From positions 1 to 5,650 of the forward strand of contig VXRS01000084.1 in NCBI GenBank assembly GCA_009838385.1: DNA of 5,650 nucleotides, in the 5' to 3' direction. Source of the stretch: Dehalococcoidia bacterium (GTDB lineage: Bacteria > Chloroflexota > Dehalococcoidia > Tepidiformales > Tepidiformaceae). Below are positions 1-5,114 of the stretch, piece by piece. Under the pieces are notes generated by a model. That model had not been told where the DNA came from, did not search any database, and saw only the letters and a list, made by a program, of their open reading frames with translations. Every line of letters begins with the position of its first letter. Positions within the stretch are counted from its first letter, which is position 1. The translations under genes and the position numbers were made by a program.

Positions 1-684
1 CACGAGACCACCGCCGACCTCGCGTTCGCCCTCCTCCTCGCCGCCGCCCGCAACGTTGTCCTGAGCGAGCGCGACACCCGCGACGGTGGCTGGCAGACCT
101 GGTCTCCGACCGGATTCCTCGGTCACGACCCCTACGGCGCCACCCTCGGCATCGTCGGCCTCGGCGAGATCGGCCGCGCCGTCACCCGCCGCGCCCGTGG
201 CTTCGGTATGACCGTGCTCACCGCCACCCGCACCGCCCGGCCCGAGGTCGAGCGGGAGCTCGGCGTCGAGCGCGTGTCCCTCCGCGAGCTGTTGGAGCGC
301 TCTGACTTCGTCACCCTCCATGTCCCCTATGGTCCCGAGACCGAGGGCCTCATGGGCGCCGCCGAGTTCGCCGCGATGAAGGAGACCGCCATCCTCGTGA
401 ACACCTCTCGTGGCGGTGTCGTCGACCAGGATGCGCTCGTCGAGGCGCTCCACGCCGGCGCCATCGGCGGCGCCGCGCTCGATGTCACCGTCCCCGAGCC
501 CCTCTCCCTCGACCACCCGCTCTTCGGCTTCCCCAACGTGGTCATCACGCCCCACATCGGCAGCGCCAGCCACGCGACCCGCGCCCGCATGGCCGAGATG
601 GCGGCGAGTAACATCATTGCCGTCCTTGCCGGGGAGGAGCCCCCGAACCCCGTCAACCGGCCGCCCAACCCCCGCTCCGCTTGA
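1..684 (+). CDS. Glyoxylate/hydroxypyruvate reductase, D-2-hydroxyacid dehydrogenase family (5' end outside window)
   Basis: The frame is open from base 1 to TGA 682-684, giving 227 visible residues. The family is usually about 320 residues, so roughly 95 N-terminal residues lie upstream. Visible residues show the Rossmann motif G-L-G-E-I-G at 53-58, the substrate-binding Arg in N-T-S-R-G-G (R137), the catalytic Glu in P-E-P (E166) and the catalytic His in T-P-H-I-G-S-A (H185). The stretch D-V-T-V-P-E-P-L around 161-168 closely resembles human GRHPR and archaeal glyoxylate reductases rather than SerA, and no C-terminal ACT domain follows. The strand after the glycine motif ends in T-R (R77) instead of an acidic residue, which suggests NADPH preference (inference). 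The expected cytosolic reaction is reduction of glyoxylate or hydroxypyruvate to glycolate or D-glycerate. Exact substrate cannot be fixed from sequence, and another 2-hydroxyacid dehydrogenase remains possible. The next gene follows on the same strand after about 70 bases, so co-transcription is possible. Confidence 0.93.
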   Translation, partial: HETTADLAFALLLAAARNVVLSERDTRDGGWQTWSPTGFLGHDPYGATLGIVGLGEIGRAVTRRARGFGMTVLTATRTARPEVERELGVERVSLRELLERSDFVTLHVPYGPETEGLMGAAEFAAMKETAILVNTSRGGVVDQDALVEALHAGAIGGAALDVTVPEPLSLDHPLFGFPNVVITPHIGSASHATRARMAEMAASNIIAVLAGEEPPNPVNRPPNPRSA

Positions 685-713
685 CACCACCCGCGCGGTC
701 GCGGAGAACAGGG

Positions 714-758
714 ATGGCGCGCCACTCCATCACCCCAGCCGGGAGGCCCTCGCCCTGA
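714..758 (+). CDS. Possible 14-residue leader peptide, or frameshifted N-terminus of the OPRT-like gene
   Basis: ATG 714-716 opens a 14-codon frame ending at TGA 756-758 and encodes MARHSITPAGRPSP. A GGAG at 703-706 sits 7 bases upstream of the ATG, which is good Shine-Dalgarno geometry. The stop overlaps the proposed CTG start of the next gene as CTGA. Two readings are possible. It may be a translated leader coupled to the downstream gene. Alternatively, it is the true N-terminus of that gene with one base missing near the C-rich stretch CCCTCGCCC just before the stop, since adding one base there would join the two frames. A 14-codon ORF can also arise by chance, so confidence is low. Confidence 0.3.
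   Translation: MARHSITPAGRPSP
741..746 (+). promoter_or_regulatory. Shine-Dalgarno GGGAGG that points to the CTG start at 755
   Basis: GGGAGG lies 8 bases before CTG 755-757, which is normal spacing. In the OPRT frame there is no ATG, GTG or TTG between the end of the upstream gene and the first conserved residues. The first in-frame ATG, at 959, would remove about 68 residues including conserved N-terminal motifs. The site therefore supports initiation at CTG, unless the real start is ATG 714 with a lost base. Confidence 0.5.
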
Positions 759-1399
759 GCGACGAACCAGCCACCGAAAACCTCTGGCTCGCGGAGGAGC
801 TCTGGGAGCTCGGCGCCGTCGAGTTCGGCAACTTCACCCTCGGACGCACGACGGTCGACTCACCCATTTACATAAACCTCCGCAAGCTCATCAGCAGCCC
901 CCACGCGCTCCAGCGCTGCGCCGACATCATCCGGGTCAAGCTCGAGGCGCTCGTTTCCATGCGCCATCCCCAGGTGCAGCCGTTCACCCTCGTCGCGGGC
1001 GTCCCCTTCGGCGGCCTCCACGTCGCGACGGCGTTCTCCCTGCACGTCAGCACGCCGATGATCTACATCCACCCGCCCGGTACGGCGAAGGAAGACCTGA
1101 TCGAGGGGAACTACGTCCGCGGCCAGTCCTGCCTCATCATCGACGACCTCATTACCGGCGGGGGCAGCATCATCCAGACTGCCGAGGCTCTCGCCGAAGC
1201 CGGCCTCGTCGCCCACGACGCCGTCACCCTCATCGACCGCCAGGAAGGCGGTCGTGCAGCCCTCAAGGCGAAGGGCATCAACCTGGTCAGCATCCTCACG
1301 CTGGACCAGATCGCCACGTATCTGCGCTACTCCGGCCGTATCGAGGCGCCCGACTACGAGCGCGTCGTGCGCTACATCCAGTCCAGCCAGGGCGCCTAG
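755..1399 (+). CDS. Orotate phosphoribosyltransferase-like protein (PyrE/UMPS family) with altered catalytic loop
   Basis: From CTG 755 the product is 214 residues, normal for OPRT, which makes orotidine 5'-phosphate from orotate and PRPP in pyrimidine synthesis. Family features are F-T-L...S-P-I-Y-I-N-L-R (27-43), V-A-G-V-P-F-G-G-L (80-88), the PRPP-binding loop C-L-I-I-D-D-L-I-T-G-G-G-S-I (126-139, acidic pair D130/D131) and L-I-D-R-Q-E-G-G (159-166). The match is closer to the human UMPS OPRT domain than to E. coli PyrE. Two important places differ. The usual F-T-L-K-S-G-R lysine is absent (F-T-L-G-R), and the R-K-E-x-K-x-H/Y-G flexible-loop motif is replaced by H-P-P-G-T-A-K (106-112). 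That loop carries the catalytic lysine in known OPRTs, so activity or substrate may differ; K112 could substitute (inference). The stop TAG sits in the loop of an inverted repeat. Family assignment is firm, but true PyrE function and the start codon are not. Confidence 0.85.
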   Translation: MSDEPATENLWLAEELWELGAVEFGNFTLGRTTVDSPIYINLRKLISSPHALQRCADIIRVKLEALVSMRHPQVQPFTLVAGVPFGGLHVATAFSLHVSTPMIYIHPPGTAKEDLIEGNYVRGQSCLIIDDLITGGGSIIQTAEALAEAGLVAHDAVTLIDRQEGGRAALKAKGINLVSILTLDQIATYLRYSGRIEAPDYERVVRYIQSSQGA

Positions 1400-1406
1400 G
1401 GCGCCC
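1390..1406. repeat. 7-bp GC inverted repeat around the stop codon of the OPRT-like gene
   Basis: GGGCGCC, then TAG, then GGCGCCC forms a perfect 7-bp stem with a three-base loop that is the stop codon itself. It lies at the junction of two convergent genes, 16 bases from the SDR stop. No T-run follows on either strand, so a classical intrinsic terminator is not supported. It could pause RNA polymerase or shield transcript ends. In GC-rich DNA a stem of this size may also be fortuitous. Confidence 0.6.
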
Positions 1407-1422
1407 CTCGGCGAATCGGGAC

Positions 1423-2394
1423 TCAGGACCGGCCCGGAACCTCCAGGTCGTCCGGGGGCGGCGCGGGGTTGGGAATGCCCGCCATAAGCTGCGTCGGCAC
1501 TTGCTGCCGCAACTCATCCAGCGTCCACATGCCGTCCTTGTAGATCTGCCGCAGCGGCGGATAGATTTCGTTGAGCAGGCCCACTTGCCCCCCGGCTACG
1601 GAGAAGATCTTCCCGTTGATGTTCCACGCCTCGTCGAGCAGCAGGTAGACGGTCATCGGCGCGACCATCTCCGGACCGCGCATGCCCGAAGCCTGCGCCG
1701 CCTGGCGCTGCGCCTCCGCCGCCCGGCCACCGCCGGAGGTCATGCCCCGCTGCTGCCGGATCTGCCGCGCCGAGTCCGGCACCGTTGCCGTCAGGCGCGT
1801 GGCCGCGCCCGGCGCGATCGCGTTCACGGTCACGCCGTAGCGACCGAGGTCGCGCGCGGAAACCCGCGTCAGCCCCGCGACGCCCGCCTTGGCGGCGCCG
1901 TAGTTCGCCTGTCCCGAGTTGCCCTGCAGGCCCGACACCGACGAGTAGTTGATGATGCGGCCGTACCGCTGCTGCCGGAACAGGATCGCCGCCGGTTTCG
2001 TCGTCGTGAAGTGCCCCTTCAGGTCGATCCGGATGACGTCGTCCCACTCGTCCTCGGTCATGTTGAAGACCATGCGGTCGCGCAAGATGGCCGCGAAGTT
2101 GATCAGCCCGTCGAGCTTGCCGTAGGCGTCCAGGGCCGTCTGGATGACGCTCTCGCCGCCTTCCATCGAGGAGACGTCGGCGAAGTTCGCCGTGGCGTCG
2201 CCGCCGGCGTCCTTGATTTCGGCGACAACCTGCGCCGCCGGGTCGTCGTCGTGCCCGCTTCCGTCGGGGTTCACCCCCGGGTCGTTCACGATGACGCGCG
2301 CTCCTTCGGAAGCGGCCAGCAGCGCGGTCGCGCGCCCGATCCCCCGCCCCGCCCCCGTCATCGCGACGACGCGGCCTTCAAGTAGATTCGCCAT
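1423..2394 (-). CDS. Short-chain dehydrogenase/reductase (3-hydroxyacyl-CoA dehydrogenase / 3-ketoacyl reductase type)
   Basis: This is a 323-residue classical SDR with a C-terminal extension of about 50 residues beyond the usual 250-270-residue core. The cofactor motif T-G-A-G-R-G-I-G is at 13-20. The catalytic Ser is S152 and the Y-G-A-A-K motif gives Y165 and K169, with the P-G motif at 195-196. The usual N-N-A-G is N-F-A-A (99-102), and the Asn of the classical tetrad is replaced by Asp (D124). Related MFE-2-type enzymes also vary at that position. The long loop V-N-P-D-G-S-G-H-D (41-49) after strand 2 resembles the (R)-3-hydroxyacyl-CoA dehydrogenase domain of peroxisomal multifunctional enzyme type 2. 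It is the last gene of the minus-strand operon; its ATG is 10 bases past the MaoC gene stop with SD GGAG 7 bases away. Expected role is NAD(P)-dependent interconversion of 3-hydroxyacyl and 3-ketoacyl thioesters. The true substrate is unknown. Confidence 0.9.
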   Translation of the reverse strand: MANLLEGRVVAMTGAGRGIGRATALLAASEGARVIVNDPGVNPDGSGHDDDPAAQVVAEIKDAGGDATANFADVSSMEGGESVIQTALDAYGKLDGLINFAAILRDRMVFNMTEDEWDDVIRIDLKGHFTTTKPAAILFRQQRYGRIINYSSVSGLQGNSGQANYGAAKAGVAGLTRVSARDLGRYGVTVNAIAPGAATRLTATVPDSARQIRQQRGMTSGGGRAAEAQRQAAQASGMRGPEMVAPMTVYLLLDEAWNINGKIFSVAGGQVGLLNEIYPPLRQIYKDGMWTLDELRQQVPTQLMAGIPNPAPPPDDLEVPGRS

Positions 2395-2401
2395 GCGTGT
2401 G

Positions 2402-2407
2402 CTCCTA
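2402..2407 (-). promoter_or_regulatory. Shine-Dalgarno of the SDR gene overlapping the upstream stop codon
   Basis: On the minus strand the bases read TAGGAG. TAG (2407-2405) is the stop of the MaoC gene, and GGAG (2405-2402) is the ribosome site 7 bases before the SDR ATG. Stop and SD share a base, so termination and re-initiation are probably coupled. Confidence 0.7.
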
Positions 2408-2821
2408 CGGCAGGCGGACGGTTGCGCTTCCCGGCGAGGTCCTCTGCCCGTCCGGGTTCTCCGTCCAGATCTCGAGGTCGACGAGCTTCTCCCCGTTCTC
2501 CTCGTACTTGCGCGTCACCACGCCCTTGCAATGGATGTCCTCGTCGGGGAAGTCCATGCCGCGGTAGCTGCAGCCCACGCGCTTCACGCGGCCCTCGTTG
2601 CCCACCCAGTCGTGGAGGAGCTGCCCCAGGAAGGCATGCTTCAGCGCACCGTGCACGATGATGTTGGGGAGCCCCGTGGCCTCCGCGAAGTTGTGATCGT
2701 AGTGAATCTGGTAGAAGTCGCCTGAGCCCGCGGCCCAGTGCACGAGCTGCTGCGTGCTGCAGTTCTTCTCCAGTGTGGGGATCTCCATCCCCTCCTGAAC
2801 CTCGTCCCAGCTAGCGCCCAT
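2405..2821 (-). CDS. MaoC-like dehydratase / (R)-specific enoyl-CoA hydratase, catalytic hot-dog subunit
   Basis: This is a 138-residue single hot-dog protein. The hydratase-2 signature is S-G-D-F-Y-Q-I-H-Y-D at 33-42, with D35 and H40 the expected catalytic pair. The Asn of the textbook D-x-N-P-x-H pattern is replaced by Tyr (Y37), a change I associate with this MaoC branch. The G-L-P-N-I-I-V-H-G stretch (50-58) is the usual continuation. It should hydrate trans-2-enoyl thioesters to (R)-3-hydroxyacyl thioesters, or the reverse. The upstream neighbour is a hot-dog protein without catalytic residues, so an obligate heterodimer like mycobacterial HadAB/HadBC or the two halves of MFE-2 hydratase is likely (inference from family and gene order). 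Start ATG at 2821 is supported by SD AGGAGG at 5 bases. The next gene, an SDR, acts on the product. Confidence 0.9.
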   Translation of the reverse strand: MGASWDEVQEGMEIPTLEKNCSTQQLVHWAAGSGDFYQIHYDHNFAEATGLPNIIVHGALKHAFLGQLLHDWVGNEGRVKRVGCSYRGMDFPDEDIHCKGVVTRKYEENGEKLVDLEIWTENPDGQRTSPGSATVRLP

Positions 2822-2826
2822 GGTGT

Positions 2827-2832
2827 CCTCCT
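2827..2832 (-). promoter_or_regulatory. Strong Shine-Dalgarno AGGAGG of the MaoC gene overlapping the upstream stop codon
   Basis: The minus-strand sequence TAGGAGG joins the stop of the FAS1-like gene (TAG, 2833-2831) to a consensus SD (2832-2827), 5 bases before the MaoC ATG. The same stop/SD fusion occurs at the next junction, consistent with tight stoichiometric translation of the operon. Confidence 0.75.
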
Positions 2833-3316
2833 AGTACCGGATGCCCGTGCCGGTCATGATGGCGACAACCTCGCCCTCCTGGTTCCGGTACGTCGTCTTC
2901 GTCGTGGTGATCAGCATCTCGCCGAGGCGCCCCTTGCGCTCCTCGATCGACGCGACCGCGCTTATCGAGGTGAGGATGTCGCCCGCGCAGATGTCCGTCA
3001 GGTATTCGATGTCCGTGCCGCCGTTCAGCACCCGCTTCAGCGGGCGGCTGGGCTCCAGCATTCCCTGGGGCCGGGCGCTGCGCTTGTTCGGGTTGAATAC
3101 CGGCGTGCCCAGGTACCCTGGAGGGGCAGGCAGGCTCCGGTAGCCTGCAGCCTGCGCCGCCGCTTCGTCGTAGTAGACCGGGTCGGTGTACCCCACGGAC
3201 CGCGCAAACATGCGCACGGAGGTCTTGTCCACCTCCAGCGTCGTCGGCTCCGATTCCCTGCCGATCGATGCCCGCATCTCGTCCGTGATCAACGATTCTT
3301 GCGTCTCGTCGCTCAT
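2831..3316 (-). CDS. FAS1-like dehydratase / MaoC N-terminal hot-dog partner subunit
   Basis: This is a 161-residue protein of the MaoC N-terminal / FAS1-like dehydratase type. The segment V-G-Y-T-D-P-V-Y-Y-D (41-50) aligns with the hydratase signature of its neighbour, but the catalytic Asp and His positions are both Tyr (Y43, Y48). It is therefore probably the non-catalytic, acyl-chain-binding half of a heterodimer. L-P-A-P-P-G-Y (62-68) and L-N-G-G-T-D-I-E-Y (97-105) are the usual family landmarks, followed by A-G-D (111-113) and a C-terminal strand region. It is the first gene of the three-gene operon. ATG 3316 has SD GAGGAG (3327-3322) 5 bases upstream, and a promoter candidate lies just beyond. 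HadA/HadC-type proteins are the nearest functional parallels. Substrate chain length and CoA versus ACP carrier cannot be read from sequence. Confidence 0.87.
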   Translation of the reverse strand: MSDETQESLITDEMRASIGRESEPTTLEVDKTSVRMFARSVGYTDPVYYDEAAAQAAGYRSLPAPPGYLGTPVFNPNKRSARPQGMLEPSRPLKRVLNGGTDIEYLTDICAGDILTSISAVASIEERKGRLGEMLITTTKTTYRNQEGEVVAIMTGTGIRY

Positions 3317-3347
3317 GCCGTCTCCTCAATCCAAATTGGCGCGGTGA

Positions 3348-3376
3348 ACGATAGACCAGCCCGTTCGGGGCGTAAA
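3348..3376 (-). promoter_or_regulatory. Candidate sigma-70-type promoter of the hydratase/SDR operon
   Basis: On the minus strand TTTACG (3376-3371) and TATCGT (3353-3348) are separated by exactly 17 bases; each matches 4 of 6 consensus positions. The predicted transcript start near 3341 would leave a leader of about 25 bases with the SD. It lies in the only sizeable intergenic gap (3317-3431) between divergent genes. This is pattern matching only. Confidence 0.35.
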
Positions 3377-3431
3377 CCGATCCCCGCCGCCCCCGGTGGC
3401 TCGCCGCTTCGCAACCCGGTACGGTGATTTC

Positions 3432-3836
3432 ATGGCCGGGGATCGCTGCGCGCTCGGAGGTCGCCTGCGGCGTTGCAAACGCCCTCCGCGCGACACCTGC
3501 CAGTACTGCGCGCGCCCCATCTGCGAAGAGCACGCCTACGTCCTCGAAGGCTACGACGCCGTCTGCGTTCGCCCGGCCTGCACCGCCAAGCACGACGACC
3601 TCCCGCGTCACCACGAGTACGTTCGGGGCGTTCGCCTCCGCAACCGCGACGGCCTCTGCGGATTCGACGGGTGCGAAAACAACCACACCTTCGACTGCAC
3701 CAAGTGCGGGGGGCGCTTCTGCCTTCGCCACCTGTCCGATGAGCTCTATCCCTCCATGGGCTCCCGCGATGATGCCGAGATGGCCATCGTCTGCGCCCAC
3801 TGCTGGGAACGCCGCACCATCTGGAGCAAGCCATGA
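3432..3836 (+). CDS. Cys/His-rich protein with two tandem AN1-like zinc-binding modules, function unknown
   Basis: This 134-residue soluble protein has 14 Cys and 7 His, with no signal peptide or membrane segment. The pattern C-x7-C-x2-C-x4-C-x2-H occurs twice with identical spacing: C15, C23, C26, C31, H34 and C81, C89, C92, C97, H100. Each copy has an additional Cys before it (C6; C76) and a Cys pair after it (C45/C50; C121/C124). The cores F/I-C-x2-H and C-x2-C resemble AN1-type or treble-clef zinc fingers, though the standard trailing H-x-C is not exact. Each module probably binds one or two zinc ions. ATG 3432 is chosen because the composition before it looks non-coding. No Shine-Dalgarno is evident and a weak -10-like TACGGT (3420-3425) would place transcription near the ATG, so leaderless initiation is possible. 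A GTG at 3396 would add 12 residues but also lacks an SD. The 3' end overlaps the threonine ammonia-lyase start as ATGA, implying translational coupling. No function is assigned. Confidence 0.82.
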   Translation: MAGDRCALGGRLRRCKRPPRDTCQYCARPICEEHAYVLEGYDAVCVRPACTAKHDDLPRHHEYVRGVRLRNRDGLCGFDGCENNHTFDCTKCGGRFCLRHLSDELYPSMGSRDDAEMAIVCAHCWERRTIWSKP

Positions 3837-5100
3837 CCGCCGCGCCATCCGTCACCATCGGCGACATCGAGGGAGCCCGCGACGTGATTGCGGGAGGCGT
3901 CCTCGAGACGCCGGTCTGGCCCGCCCGCGCGCTGGAGCGCCTGACCGGTGTCCCGGTCGTGCTCAAGTGCGAGCAGCTCCAGCGCGCCGGCTCCTTCAAG
4001 ATTCGCGGCGCCCTCAACGCCATCCACTCCCTCTCCGAGGAGGACCGCGCCCGCGGTATCGTGGCCGCCAGCGCCGGCAACCACGCCCAGGGAGTCGCCC
4101 TGGCGGCGCAGGCCGCCGGCATCGCCGCGACCGTCGTCATGCCCGAGGGAGCCCCCTCGTGAAGGCCGCCGCCACCGAGGGATACGGCGCCCGCGTCGTC
4201 TTCCACGGCGAATCGCTCGAGGAGGCCCGTGCCCATGCCGGCGAGCTCGCCGAGCGTGGGGGCCTCGTCTACCTGCCCCCGTTCGACAACGACGCGGTCA
4301 TCGCCGGGCAGGGCACGCTCGGCCTCGAACTGCTCGAACAGATCCCCGACCTTGCCGAGGTGCTCATCCCGGCCGGTGGCGGAGGGCTCCTTGCGGGCGT
4401 CGCCACGGCCATCAAGGCGCGCCGCCCCGAGGTGCGCATCGTGGGGGTGCAGGCCGCGGCCATGGATGGCATCTGCCGCTCGTACGAGGCCGGCGAGGTC
4501 CGCAGCGTGCCCCACGCGGGCACCCTTGCCGACGGCGTCGCCGTCTCGGGTCCCTCCGACCGCACGTTCGCCCTCATCCGAGAGAACGTTGACGAGATGA
4601 TCGCCTGCGGCGATACCGCCATCGCCCACGCGATGGTGTACCTCCTCGAATCCTCGAAGTTGCTTGTCGAGGGCGCCGGCGCCCTTGGTGTCGCCGCGCT
4701 CCTCTCCGACGCCTACCGCCCCCGCGCGAAGACCGCCGTCGTCCTCTCCGGCGGCAACGTCGATATCAACCGGCTCGGTTCGATTGTGCGCTACGGCCTC
4801 GTGGAAGATGGGCGCTATCGCCACCTCACCATCGAGATCGCCGACGTGCCCGGCGAGCTCGCCGCCATCACCGGCGCCATCGCCGGCGAGTCCGCCAACC
4901 TGCTCGAAGTGAACCACGACCGCGAGGCCCCGGGCCTCCCTGTCGAGGTCGCCCTCATCGATCTCCTGCTCGAAGTCAACGGCCCCGAGCACTTCGAACG
5001 CGTTCGGGAAGCCCTTCGCGAGAAGGGCCTGGGCGACATCACCCTCGATCCACCGCGCATGAACACGGCCGGCGCCCGCCGTCGCTACGAAACCGGCTGA
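3833..5100 (+). CDS. ilvA: Threonine ammonia-lyase (PLP-dependent, ACT domain), reading frame broken at 4152-4161
   Basis: The ATG overlaps the previous stop (ATGA), with SD GGAG 6 bases upstream. The first frame gives 109 residues and ends at TGA 4160-4162; the rest continues in the -1 frame to TGA 5098-5100. Restoring one C gives 422 residues, close to single-ACT threonine dehydratases (about 400-410). The first part holds the PLP lysine in G-S-F-K-I-R-G-A (K56) and S-A-G-N-H-A-Q-G (80-87). The second part holds the phosphate-binding glycine loop G-G-G-G-L-L-A-G (182-189 in the restored protein), S-G-G-N (306-309) and an ACT domain from about 330 to 405. It converts L-threonine to 2-oxobutanoate and ammonia, for isoleucine synthesis or catabolism; serine may also be used. 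The single ACT domain favours a TdcB-like/IlvA1 form over the two-ACT biosynthetic enzyme. Both halves are well conserved, so decay is recent, or the shift is a sequencing error or is bypassed. Gene callers would split it into 3833-4162 and about 4159-5100. Confidence 0.9.
4151..4162 (+). other. Frameshift site: run of five C before premature TGA in threonine ammonia-lyase
   Basis: GCCCCCTCGTGA reads A-P-S-stop in the incoming frame. One more C gives A-P-L-V-K, the family continuation after M-P-E-G, followed at once by A-A-A-T-E-G-Y-G-A. The break is thus a one-base deletion within or next to the C run (4152-4156). The proline codon CCC 4154-4156 could re-pair after a -1 slip to 4153-4155, so slippage would also restore the frame. 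A homopolymer sequencing or assembly error is the simplest explanation. Confidence 0.9.
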
Positions 5101-5114
5101 CCTACGCCCGCGCC

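Noticed and set aside
410..754. Upstream open extension of the OPRT-like frame into the reductase gene
   Set aside because: The frame is open simply because stops are rare. The translation is Ser/Pro/Arg-rich shadow sequence of the reductase, and OPRT homology begins only after about 770.
1501..2385. 294-codon plus-strand open frame opposite the SDR gene
   Set aside because: Translation is Arg/Val/Asp-rich with no motif, lies entirely over a well-supported SDR on the other strand, and is explained by GC bias.
3396..3431. GTG start for the zinc protein 12 codons upstream
   Set aside because: No Shine-Dalgarno precedes it, and the added residues show no Cys/His pattern. ATG 3432 fits better, though it cannot be excluded.
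2811..3848. 345-codon minus-strand frame across the hydratase partner and the intergenic region
   Set aside because: It crosses the promoter gap and overlaps the motif-supported hot-dog gene in another frame; composition is low-complexity.
5101..5114. Terminator between the convergent threonine ammonia-lyase and phosphatase genes
   Set aside because: The 14-base gap and flanks show no convincing stem and no T-run on either strand.
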